Source: an uncultured Alistipes sp. (GTDB lineage: Bacteria > Bacteroidota > Bacteroidia > Bacteroidales > Rikenellaceae). From it: a DNA stretch of 9,293 nucleotides. This document shows, piece by piece, positions 1 through 7,043 of this stretch (position 1 is the first letter of the stretch; each line of letters starts with the position of its first letter). The DNA is taken from NCBI GenBank assembly GCA_937895825.1, contig CALBKP010000031.1, positions 1 through 9,293 on the forward strand. The letters are read 5' to 3'. Position numbers and translations under genes: made by a program. Below the pieces are notes generated by a model. It saw only the letters and a program-made list of their open reading frames with translations, did not search any database and was not told the origin of the DNA.

Positions 1-34
1 AGCGTACGAGTTGAATATCGGCACGTGTAATCAT
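1..34 (-). CDS. 5' end of a gene running off the left edge, possibly TrmH/SpoU-family RNA methyltransferase
   Basis: Reading the minus strand from the ATG at 34-32 gives 11 codons (MITRADIQLVR) before the window ends. The ATG lies 3 bases after the tsaD stop (40-38), on the same strand, and follows a purine-rich stretch (AAGAGTAAGAG) that could serve as ribosome binding site, so it is probably co-transcribed with and coupled to tsaD. The start resembles, from memory, the N-termini of Bacteroidetes TrmH/SpoU-type 2'-O-methyltransferases (pattern I-x-L-V/I-R followed by S-L), and such genes occur near tamB/tsaD in this phylum. Eleven residues cannot establish a family, so the product name is an inference; that a gene starts here is better supported than what it encodes. 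Confidence 0.4.
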   Translation of the reverse strand, partial: MITRADIQLVR

Positions 35-37
35 CTC

Positions 38-1102
38 TTACTCTTGGTTTTGTGTATTCTGCTCGTTGTGAATCGAAAGCAACTCTTCGAGGCGAGCTAC
101 GGGTGTTGTGTCGAGCGAGGCGAAGCGTCCCGTCTGGTAACGGTAGTAGCCCGAAATGGCAATCATCGCAGCGTTGTCGGTTGTGAACTTTAATTCTGGG
201 AGGAATGTGCGCCATCCGCGGCGACGACCAGTCTCAGTGATGCCATCGCGTAGGCCCGAGTTTGCCGAAACACCTCCGGCAATGGCTATATCCTTGATCC
301 CCGTGGCTTTAGATGCCTTAATGAGCTTGTCGAGGAGTATGTCGACTATGGTTCGCTGCAATGATGCGCATAGGTCGGCCTTATTCTTCTCTACGAAGTC
401 GGGATCCTCCTTCACAGCATCGCGTAAGGTGTAGAGAAACGAGGTCTTAAGACCTGAAAACGAGTAGTCGAACTCGCCCTCGACATGTGGCTTAGCAAAC
501 TTGAAGGCCTTGCTATCGCCCTCCTTAGCCAAGCGGTCTATGACTGGGCCGCCAGGGTAGGGTAGCCCCATTACCTTGGCGCATTTATCGAAGGCCTCGC
601 CCGCAGCATCATCTATGGTCGTGCCGATAATCTCCATCTCTGTTGGTGAGTCCACGCGTACAATCTGTGTGTGTCCGCCGCTGACCAAGAGGCAGAGGAA
701 CGGAAAGTCGGGGTGGGGTAGCTCCCTGTCGGGTAGGTCGACAAAGTGTGAAAGGATATGTCCCTGAAGATGGTTAACCTCGACGAGCGGGATGTTGTGG
801 GCGATGGATAGTCCCTTGGCGAATGATACGCCGACAAGCAGCGAGCCCAATAGTCCGGGTCCGCGGGTAAAGGCTATGGCGTCAACCTTGTCGATTGTTA
901 TGCCAGCCTCCTTTAGGGCGGTGTCGACAACGGGGATGATATTCTGCTGGTGGGCACGCGAGGCGAGCTCCGGAATCACGCCGCCATACTTCTGGTGTAC
1001 TGCTTGTGAGGCAATTACATTCGAGAGAAGTGTTCGGTTGCGGATGACAGCCGCCGATGTGTCGTCGCACGACGACTCGATGCCGAGTATTGTAATGTCC
1101 AT
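38..1102 (-). CDS. tsaD: tRNA N6-adenosine threonylcarbamoyltransferase TsaD
   Basis: TsaD (Kae1/YgjD family) transfers the threonylcarbamoyl group from threonylcarbamoyl-AMP to A37 of ANN-decoding tRNAs, giving t6A; in bacteria it acts in the cytoplasm with TsaB and TsaE. The 354-residue product is full length, slightly longer than the usual ~335-345. It opens with the ASKHA-fold phosphate loop region (GIESSCDDTSAAV, residues 7-19). The metal-binding HxxxH is at H111/H115 (HLQGH), followed by SGGHT at 141-145, GEAFDK at 168-173, AIAGGVSAN at 273-281 and the metal-ligand Asp in TDNAAM (D309). All expected motifs are intact. The extra length is a C-terminal tail rich in Asn, Gln and Glu (NEQNTQNQE). 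The ATG at 1102-1100 starts exactly at the conserved N-terminus. The gene is divergent from tamB and appears to share a transcript with the gene at the left edge. Confidence 0.97.
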   Translation of the reverse strand: MDITILGIESSCDDTSAAVIRNRTLLSNVIASQAVHQKYGGVIPELASRAHQQNIIPVVDTALKEAGITIDKVDAIAFTRGPGLLGSLLVGVSFAKGLSIAHNIPLVEVNHLQGHILSHFVDLPDRELPHPDFPFLCLLVSGGHTQIVRVDSPTEMEIIGTTIDDAAGEAFDKCAKVMGLPYPGGPVIDRLAKEGDSKAFKFAKPHVEGEFDYSFSGLKTSFLYTLRDAVKEDPDFVEKNKADLCASLQRTIVDILLDKLIKASKATGIKDIAIAGGVSANSGLRDGITETGRRRGWRTFLPELKFTTDNAAMIAISGYYRYQTGRFASLDTTPVARLEELLSIHNEQNTQNQE

Positions 1103-1135
1103 AATGGATAAGTTTTTTTGCTTTTTATCTCAATT

Positions 1136-1157
1136 TTTTTCTATTATAATAGAAAAA
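1136..1157. repeat. 22-bp perfect AT-rich palindrome between divergent tsaD and tamB
   Basis: The stretch is a perfect inverted repeat: five T, then CTATTA, then its complement TAATAG, then five A, with no central loop. It lies in the 111-bp gap between two divergently transcribed genes, 34 bp from the tsaD start and 56 bp from the tamB start, just upstream of the putative tamB -7 box. An operator for a dimeric regulator, or a TATAAT-like core read in both directions, are possible roles; chance is also plausible in DNA this AT-rich. A terminator is unlikely because no gene ends here. Confidence 0.5.
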
Positions 1158-1160
1158 TTA

Positions 1161-1172
1161 CTACATTTGTAG
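1161..1172 (+). promoter_or_regulatory. putative Bacteroidetes -7 promoter box for tamB inside a small palindrome
   Basis: TACATTTG at 1162-1169 matches the Bacteroidetes primary-sigma -7 consensus TAnnTTTG exactly and points toward tamB, which starts 44 bp further on, leaving a 5' leader of roughly 35-40 nt. No clear -33 TTG is seen at the expected 19-21 bp upstream; that position falls in the T-run and palindrome. The box lies within an inverted repeat, CTACA-TT-TGTAG (1161-1172), so a repressor bound there would block the promoter. No equally good TAnnTTTG match is seen on the minus strand for tsaD; the best candidate has one mismatch (TAATTTTT, complement of 1153-1160). Confidence 0.5.
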
Positions 1173-1213
1173 GTTAATTGCTGTAAAACGTCTAAAAACA
1201 AATTGCCGTTTCA

Positions 1214-4200
1214 ATGCGCAAAGTTATAAAAATATTGGCAAAGGTGCTATCAACAATCATTTTGTTGTTGATATTTTTGCCTGTTGCCATAACTCTTGTG
1301 CTAAATATTGATTCAGTGCAGAATGTAATCGTTGACAAGGCATCGCGCTTTGCCTCGGAGTATCTGGATGCGCGCGTGAGCATCGAGCGAATAAATCTTG
1401 ACCTCTTTTCGCGCGTGCGAGTCGAGGGTTTCTATGTGGAGGACTACGAAAAGGACACGATGCTCTACGTTAAGCGTGCTACTGCCTCGATCTCAAGCCT
1501 CAATATAAAGCATGATGGCTTGCATCTGTCCGAGGCGGAGGTTGATGGTGCAATGTTCCACTTGCGCGAGTTGGCCGACGGCGAGCTCAACATCCGCCCT
1601 ATTGTGCGAAAGTTGCAAAAGCCGAACTCTAATAGCAACTTCAGACTATACATCGACGACATCACTGGCCACGACCTCGAGTTTCGCTACGAGCGCCTTG
1701 TGCATCGTGATCCAGAGTATGGTATCGACTACTACGACATGCAAATCAGGGATATTGAGGCTACGGTGCGTGACTTCTCGGTAGTAAAGGGTGCTGTGGA
1801 GTGCGAGGTGACGAGCCTTTCGGGCCGAGAGCGCAGTGGCTTTGAGATTGACGATATAAATAGCAGTTTATATGTAAATCGTGGTGTTATCCGCTTCGAG
1901 GAGTTTAGGGCTGCGACGGCTACATCGTCGATCTACCTGCCGTTGATGATTATAAAGGGCGAAAATTGGGAGCAGTATAAGAACTATATTGACGAGGTAG
2001 ATATGATTGGCTATGTAGCCGAGTCGACCATATCGACCGACGATCTTGGATATTTCGCCCCTGGACTTAAGGATTGGAATACGACGGTAAGCGATATACA
2101 GGCTACGTTTGAGGGTGTCGTTAAGAATTTTAAGGGTGATCTTATAGGTGCTACTATCGGTAAGGAGAGCTTTGTGCGTGGTACCTACCATATCATCGGA
2201 TTGCCAGATTGGCGCACATCTAACTACGTTATTGGCATTGAGGAACTACGTGCTACTTCCGAGGATATAACGACGCTCACGGATAACATCTTACGTGAAC
2301 CACTCCCTGCGAAGGTTATGGATATTTTTGATCGGGCAGAGTGGGTTAAGTTGCGTGCAACGTATGGTGGTCGTTTCTCGTCGTTCCGTGTTGTGGGTAA
2401 TGTCGATACAGGAGCAGGAAATGTGTCGGGCGATGTGAAGATACGACAGATTAATGGTGGACGATATGATGTGGGGGGCATATTGTCGACCAATAGCCTT
2501 GATTTGGGTAATCTGCTTGGTGTTCAGAAACTACATCGACTAAACTCTGATATAGCCCTTGCTGCCACGATGGGTAGTAGTGCATCGGGCGGTATCATCG
2601 GTAATGTAGATGTTAAGGTCAATGGCTTAGGCTTTGGTGACTACGTTTATAGCGCCATCTCGGGTACGGGGCGTGTGGAGGGTAATACGTATCTTGCCGA
2701 GGTTAACTCAGATGACCCAAACTTAGAGTTCGGTATGTTTGCCAGTGTTGATATGGAGAGAGAGCTACCTGCCTATGCCATATCGATGGATTTGCGACGT
2801 GCCGATTTGCAGGCATTGGGCTTCAATCGCCGTGACTCGGTGTCGGTGCTTTCGGCAAGTATAGGTGCCGAGATTGCAGGCCGCGAGATTGAGGATATGG
2901 ATGGCAGCATAAGCATCGCCAATGGTCAGTATAGCTATCCTGGCGGTGATGTGAGCCTTGACCGCCTACGTATAGATTTCGAGTCTGGTAATCGCAAGAA
3001 GATGGTGCGCTTGGAGTCAGAGTATTTCACGCTCGACTACATGAGTCCATCGTCGTACCGCGAGGTGTATGACTACATATATAACTCGCTCAAGACCTAC
3101 GTGCCCCTGCTCTACGATAATAGCTCACATATAACAACCGATGGCGGGGCCAACAATCCTAACGACTATACTGCTATCACGTTCCATGCGGGCGATGGCG
3201 TGAATGAGCTACTGGATGCAGTGGCCGGTGGATTGGTCATTGCTCCAGATACGGAGATGGCCATAATGTTTAACCCAAAGAGCAACAACCTATCGTTGCA
3301 GGGCTCATCCGAGGCGTTGGAGTACTCGGGAATTATACTTGCCAATGCACGGTGGGACATCAATAATAAGGATAGCAGAGATTCGTTGTCGGTGCGTGTC
3401 AACTCCGAGGGACTATACATTGGTGCCCGACCGTTGATGCCTAACTTGAATCTTGTGGGTGGAGCGCGTGAGAATCGAATAAGCGTTACCGCAGGCTTTA
3501 GTCAGGAGAGCGATGGTAGCAGCAATAATGCAGCGATGCTCGGACTGAGTGCTAAGTTTAGCCGTAACCCGAGAACAAATCGCCGTTCGATGCATATAGA
3601 CATCGCACCCTCATATTTTACGACAGCTACGCAGCAGTGGCGATTGTTCTCGCGTGGTATAGATATCGACTCAACTCATGTCAGCGTTCGTGAGCTGCGC
3701 ATAGCTCGCCCCGACCAGCAACTTATCATCGATGGTGTCGCCTCGCGCGAGCGTAGCGACTCGATACGACTTACGCTCGATAACTTCGACATATCGCCAC
3801 TCTCGGCTTTGATTAACCGCTGGGGTTATAACTTAGGTGGTGTATCGAATGGTTATGCTACTGTTAAGTCGGCACTAAATAATCCCGAGATTGAGGCTCG
3901 CATCAATCTCGACGACATCGATGTCAATGGTATCAAAGCTCCGCCGCAGGAGATCACTTCGAACTGGGACTTTGAGGCTAACCGCGCACGTGTGATTATA
4001 CGTGACCGTCAGTCGTTAGATACGGTGATACGTGGCTACTATCAGCCACAGGGCAACCGATACATGGCTGAGGCACGTATGCGTCGTGTGAAGTTAGGAC
4101 TTATCTCGCCCTTCCTCAAGGGTATCATATCGGATATGGAGGGTGATGCCAATGTGATTGCTAAGGTTGTGGGTGAAGGCCGCCAAGCTACGTTGAGCGG

Positions 4201-5806
4201 TCAGGCTACGGTTGACTCGATAGGTGCCACCATCGACTATACCCAGGTGCGCTACACAGCACCATTTGCCACGGTTAAGATTGTGGACAACAATATCATT
4301 GCGGAGCGTGTGCCTGTCTACGACCCCGAGGGTAATGTAGGACATTTCTCGATGGATATTAGCTTAGACCACCTCTCGAACATCACTTACGGCTTCGATA
4401 TTGATGCTCGTAATATGTTGGTGCTGGACACCGACGCTAAGGATAATGATCTCTTCTATGGCCACGTCTACGCCTCGGGTTCGGCATCGTTCAATGGCGA
4501 CAAGCGAGGGATAAAGATGGATATTGATGGCACGAGTGCCGATAACTCGAAGTTCTATATGCCGCTGGCTGGTAAGGAGGATGTGTCATACGCAGACTTT
4601 GTCAAGTTTAAGGAGAGCAACGCTGAAAGTGTAGATTCAACGTTCCTCACACGTCGTATGATGGCCTACGAACGTAAGACACGTGCGGTGAATGCCGACG
4701 GCGGAATGATGGATATAGATATGACACTCAATGTGTTGCCTAATATCGAGATGCAGTTGGTTATCGACCCTACGGTAGGCGATATCATCAAGGGTAAGGG
4801 CTCGGGACAGCTCAATATGCATATCGTTCCTAAGGCCAACATCTTTGAGATGCGTGGTGATGTGGAGATCTCGGAGGGTACATACCTTTTTACACTGCAG
4901 AACATTATCAATAAGCTCTTTACCGTTGTTCCTGGGTCGTCGATACACTGGACTGGCGAGCCTCTTGGTGCAACGCTAAATATCGATGCCGTATATAGCA
5001 CGAAGGCATCGTTGCGCCCGTTGATTGGTAGCTCGGTGCAGGGTATCGATACCACGCGTGCAGTGCCGGTGGATTGTTATATCAAACTTACTGATGAGCT
5101 TATGGCTCCGACCGTAACCTTTGATGTGCAGGTGCCGAACGTAGCACCCGAGATACAGACGGTGATACAATCAACGCTTAACGACCAGCAGGCTATTGCT
5201 ACGCAGATGTTCTGGCTGTTAGCGGCAAACTGCTTCTCGGCTGATGATACTGGTGCCATGGGTGCTTCGCTATCCGCAACGACAGGCTTTGAACTACTAT
5301 CTAATCAGCTTAGCAATTGGCTATCGGGCGATAACTACAACATTGTGCTGCGATACCGTCCGCGTACGGAGCTTACGGGTGATGAGGTGGACTTCGGCTT
5401 CTCGAAGAGTTGGTTTAATAATCGCCTTATCGTGGAGTTGGAGGGTGGTTATCTGTCGGATGCCTCGAGCCAGGCTACGGAGAGGGCCTCGAACTTTGTG
5501 GGTGAGGCATTCGTTACATGGCTCATCGACCCTGATGGCACGTTCCGTTTCCGAGGCTTCACGCAGACTATCGACCGATATGGTGAGAACCAGGGTATGC
5601 AGGAGTCGGGTATCGGTCTCTATTACAGCGAGAGCTTCAATACGTTCAAGGAGCTTGGACGTAGCATCAAGAGCCACTTTGTTCGTCGTGATAGTATGGG
5701 TCGTGTAATCTCGCGTAGGCAGCACCGAGCTATAAAGGCGAATGAGAAGGCGCTGAAGCGAATAGAGAAGAGTAATAATATGCCTAAGCCAGACGTTAAA
5801 AAGTAA
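1214..5806 (+). CDS. tamB: TamB-family translocation/assembly module protein (DUF490, AsmA-like)
   Basis: This 1530-residue protein is the Bacteroidetes version of TamB, a long inner-membrane-anchored, beta-rich periplasmic bridge implicated in outer-membrane protein assembly and phospholipid transfer to the outer membrane. An N-terminal signal anchor (about residues 8-30, hydrophobic after MRKVIK) precedes an AsmA-like start (SVQNVIVDKASRF, then a YLDARVSIERI-type segment). The long middle consists of repeating beta-strand segments without recognisable catalytic motifs. The C-terminal TamB/DUF490 domain covers very roughly residues 1000-1480; typical stretches are NVLPNIEMQLVIDPTVGD near 1172 and the TVVPGSSIHWTGEPLGATL region near 1240. 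A strongly basic tail follows from about 1487 to the end. The ATG at 1214 follows the putative promoter and an A/T-rich leader. A TamA (BamA-like barrel) partner is not in the window. The next gene, exbB, begins 45 bp downstream on the same strand. Confidence 0.92.
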   Translation: MRKVIKILAKVLSTIILLLIFLPVAITLVLNIDSVQNVIVDKASRFASEYLDARVSIERINLDLFSRVRVEGFYVEDYEKDTMLYVKRATASISSLNIKHDGLHLSEAEVDGAMFHLRELADGELNIRPIVRKLQKPNSNSNFRLYIDDITGHDLEFRYERLVHRDPEYGIDYYDMQIRDIEATVRDFSVVKGAVECEVTSLSGRERSGFEIDDINSSLYVNRGVIRFEEFRAATATSSIYLPLMIIKGENWEQYKNYIDEVDMIGYVAESTISTDDLGYFAPGLKDWNTTVSDIQATFEGVVKNFKGDLIGATIGKESFVRGTYHIIGLPDWRTSNYVIGIEELRATSEDITTLTDNILREPLPAKVMDIFDRAEWVKLRATYGGRFSSFRVVGNVDTGAGNVSGDVKIRQINGGRYDVGGILSTNSLDLGNLLGVQKLHRLNSDIALAATMGSSASGGIIGNVDVKVNGLGFGDYVYSAISGTGRVEGNTYLAEVNSDDPNLEFGMFASVDMERELPAYAISMDLRRADLQALGFNRRDSVSVLSASIGAEIAGREIEDMDGSISIANGQYSYPGGDVSLDRLRIDFESGNRKKMVRLESEYFTLDYMSPSSYREVYDYIYNSLKTYVPLLYDNSSHITTDGGANNPNDYTAITFHAGDGVNELLDAVAGGLVIAPDTEMAIMFNPKSNNLSLQGSSEALEYSGIILANARWDINNKDSRDSLSVRVNSEGLYIGARPLMPNLNLVGGARENRISVTAGFSQESDGSSNNAAMLGLSAKFSRNPRTNRRSMHIDIAPSYFTTATQQWRLFSRGIDIDSTHVSVRELRIARPDQQLIIDGVASRERSDSIRLTLDNFDISPLSALINRWGYNLGGVSNGYATVKSALNNPEIEARINLDDIDVNGIKAPPQEITSNWDFEANRARVIIRDRQSLDTVIRGYYQPQGNRYMAEARMRRVKLGLISPFLKGIISDMEGDANVIAKVVGEGRQATLSGQATVDSIGATIDYTQVRYTAPFATVKIVDNNIIAERVPVYDPEGNVGHFSMDISLDHLSNITYGFDIDARNMLVLDTDAKDNDLFYGHVYASGSASFNGDKRGIKMDIDGTSADNSKFYMPLAGKEDVSYADFVKFKESNAESVDSTFLTRRMMAYERKTRAVNADGGMMDIDMTLNVLPNIEMQLVIDPTVGDIIKGKGSGQLNMHIVPKANIFEMRGDVEISEGTYLFTLQNIINKLFTVVPGSSIHWTGEPLGATLNIDAVYSTKASLRPLIGSSVQGIDTTRAVPVDCYIKLTDELMAPTVTFDVQVPNVAPEIQTVIQSTLNDQQAIATQMFWLLAANCFSADDTGAMGASLSATTGFELLSNQLSNWLSGDNYNIVLRYRPRTELTGDEVDFGFSKSWFNNRLIVELEGGYLSDASSQATERASNFVGEAFVTWLIDPDGTFRFRGFTQTIDRYGENQGMQESGIGLYYSESFNTFKELGRSIKSHFVRRDSMGRVISRRQHRAIKANEKALKRIEKSNNMPKPDVKK

Positions 5807-5851
5807 GTAAAACATAGATAATAATTAATAACTAAAAAGCTTTTAAACATT

Positions 5852-6595
5852 ATGATTAACAATGTAAATGCTAACCCCTCGATGGAGGAACTTGTTCTCG
5901 AGCAGACAGACTCATTGGCAATGGCTGAGGAGGCCGCACGTCAGGCTGGTGAGGCAGCTGAAACCATGTCTATTGGCTTCTGGGATCTGTTTGTGAGTGG
6001 CGGCTGGTTGATGTGGGTACTTGTAGCCCTCGCGGCTGTGATGATCTTTATCTTTGTGGAGCGATTCATCGCAATACGTAAGGCAACACGTATCGACAAC
6101 AACTTTATGAATCGCATCCGTGATTATATCCTGGAGGGTAACATCAATGCCGCTATCGACTTATGCCGTCGTACTGACTCACCCGTAGCACGTATGGTCG
6201 AGAAGGGTATCGAGCGTATTGGTCGACCTATGGGTGACATACAGACTGCTATCGAGAATGTTGCAAACGTTGAGGTAGCAAAGCTCGAGGCTGGACTTCC
6301 TTGGTTGGCATCTATCTCAGGTGGTGCTCCTATGATCGGTTTCTTGGGTACGGTAGTAGGTATGGTGCAGGTATTTATCGACATGTCGGCAAACCAGTCG
6401 GGTGCTATCGAGCTCTCGCAGCTCTCGGCAGGTATGTACGTTGCGATGGTGACGACCGTAGGTGGTCTTATCGTAGGTATCCCTGCATACTTCGGTCATA
6501 ACTACCTCGTAGCTCGCATCGAGAAGCTTATCTTTAGAATGGAGGCTACGACAATCGCCTTTATGGATATCCTTAACCAGCCCGTACAAAAATAG
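5852..6595 (+). CDS. exbB: MotA/TolQ/ExbB proton channel family protein
   Basis: ExbB forms the pentameric inner-membrane proton channel that, with ExbD, harvests the proton motive force for TonB. The 247-residue product has a soluble, Glu/Ala-rich N-terminal region (1-45), TM1 about 51-69, a cytoplasmic domain with VARMVEKGIERIG near 112-124, TM2 about 158-176 (contains GFLGTVVGM) and TM3 about 193-215 (TTVGGLIVGIPAY). The Thr residues in TM2 (T167) and TM3 (T201/T202) fit the family's channel-lining positions. TolQ is an alternative name; the TonB-like gene two places downstream favours ExbB. The ATG at 5852 follows an AT-rich leader with no obvious Shine-Dalgarno, usual in Bacteroidetes; M11 and M39 are less likely starts. 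The 45-bp gap after tamB has no recognisable -7 box and no convincing terminator, so read-through from tamB is possible. exbD begins 7 bp after the stop. Confidence 0.93.
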   Translation: MINNVNANPSMEELVLEQTDSLAMAEEAARQAGEAAETMSIGFWDLFVSGGWLMWVLVALAAVMIFIFVERFIAIRKATRIDNNFMNRIRDYILEGNINAAIDLCRRTDSPVARMVEKGIERIGRPMGDIQTAIENVANVEVAKLEAGLPWLASISGGAPMIGFLGTVVGMVQVFIDMSANQSGAIELSQLSAGMYVAMVTTVGGLIVGIPAYFGHNYLVARIEKLIFRMEATTIAFMDILNQPVQK

Positions 6596-6602
6596 TTGAG
6601 CT

Positions 6603-7043
6603 ATGGCAATCAAGCGAAGTTCTAAAGTAGATTCGTCGTTCTCATCGTCGTCGATGACTGACCTTATCTTCTTGTTGTTGGTCTTCTTTATCCTCGCAAC
6701 TACACTTATAAACCCCAATAATGCGGTGAAGCTCACGCTTCCTTCGTCATCGAGTGAGGAGGGTGATCCCTCGGTTATCGCCCTTTCGGTTGTTGGTGAT
6801 ATGTCGAGCCCATCAGGGTATAAGTATTTTATCAATAGCAACGAGGAGTACAACGAGGTTACAGAGGTAGCTGCGGCTTTACGTCTGCACTATGCCGAGT
6901 ATGAGGGTCGCCCTGCGGAGGATCGTCCCTATATATCGTTGCGTTGCGACGAGAAGGTAACGGTCGATGCGTTGGTGGAGATTATAGACCTCACGCGTGA
7001 GGAGGAGTATAAAATGGTGCTTGCCACCAAGGAGAAGAGATAA
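6603..7043 (+). CDS. exbD: ExbD/TolR family biopolymer transport protein
   Basis: ExbD pairs with ExbB; its single transmembrane helix carries the Asp that is protonated during proton flow. The 146-residue product has a short Ser-rich cytoplasmic N-terminus (residues 6-17), then SMTDLIFLLLVFFI with the key Asp at D20 at the start of the helix (about 20-36), and a periplasmic domain ending in ISLRCDEKVTVDALVEIIDL and MVLATKEKR, the usual ExbD/TolR end. Length and layout are normal, and the SMTD form of the motif is common in Bacteroidetes. Only one ExbD is present, whereas some Bacteroidetes operons carry two in tandem. It lies 7 bp after exbB, and its TAA stop overlaps the tonB ATG by one base (TAATG), which implies coupled translation. 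Confidence 0.93.
   Translation: MAIKRSSKVDSSFSSSSMTDLIFLLLVFFILATTLINPNNAVKLTLPSSSSEEGDPSVIALSVVGDMSSPSGYKYFINSNEEYNEVTEVAAALRLHYAEYEGRPAEDRPYISLRCDEKVTVDALVEIIDLTREEEYKMVLATKEKR
7031..7037 (+). promoter_or_regulatory. Shine-Dalgarno-like site for tonB inside the end of exbD
   Basis: GGAGAAG ends 5 bases before the tonB ATG at 7043 and lies in the last codons of exbD. Strong Shine-Dalgarno sequences are not the rule in Bacteroidetes, so its presence, with the one-base stop/start overlap, supports the chosen tonB start and coupled translation. It could also simply reflect the Lys/Glu-rich codons of the exbD C-terminus. Confidence 0.45.

Noticed and set aside
1111..1140. T-runs in the tsaD-tamB gap as an intrinsic terminator
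   Set aside because: Both flanking genes are transcribed away from this gap, so there is nothing to terminate, and no GC-rich stem precedes the T-runs.
1186..1211. Possible AAACG/CGTTT stem in the tamB leader as a regulatory RNA element
   Set aside because: The stem has five pairs with a 16-nt loop, too weak to distinguish from chance, and no riboswitch features are visible.
5244..5708. Plus-strand open frame of 154 codons in another frame inside tamB
   Set aside because: It lies wholly within the conserved TamB C-terminal domain, and its Arg/Ser/Val-rich translation looks like an out-of-frame reading.
5321..5815. Minus-strand open frame of 164 codons opposite the 3' end of tamB
   Set aside because: It is antisense to the conserved TamB domain, has no recognisable domain, signal or leader, and is best explained by codon bias.
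5835..5844. AAAAGCTTTT palindrome between tamB and exbB as a terminator
   Set aside because: The 10-bp palindrome has no loop and only a GC core pair, so it cannot form a stable hairpin; no terminator is supported there.
6632..6655. Repeated TCG triplets near the exbD start as a phase-variable repeat
   Set aside because: The triplets are interrupted, encode the Ser-rich N-terminus in frame, and are too few and imperfect for slippage-driven variation.
6317..6853. Minus-strand open frame of 178 codons across exbB/exbD
   Set aside because: It runs antisense to two clear family members, crosses their boundary, and has a low-complexity translation without recognisable motifs; it is a shadow of their codon usage.
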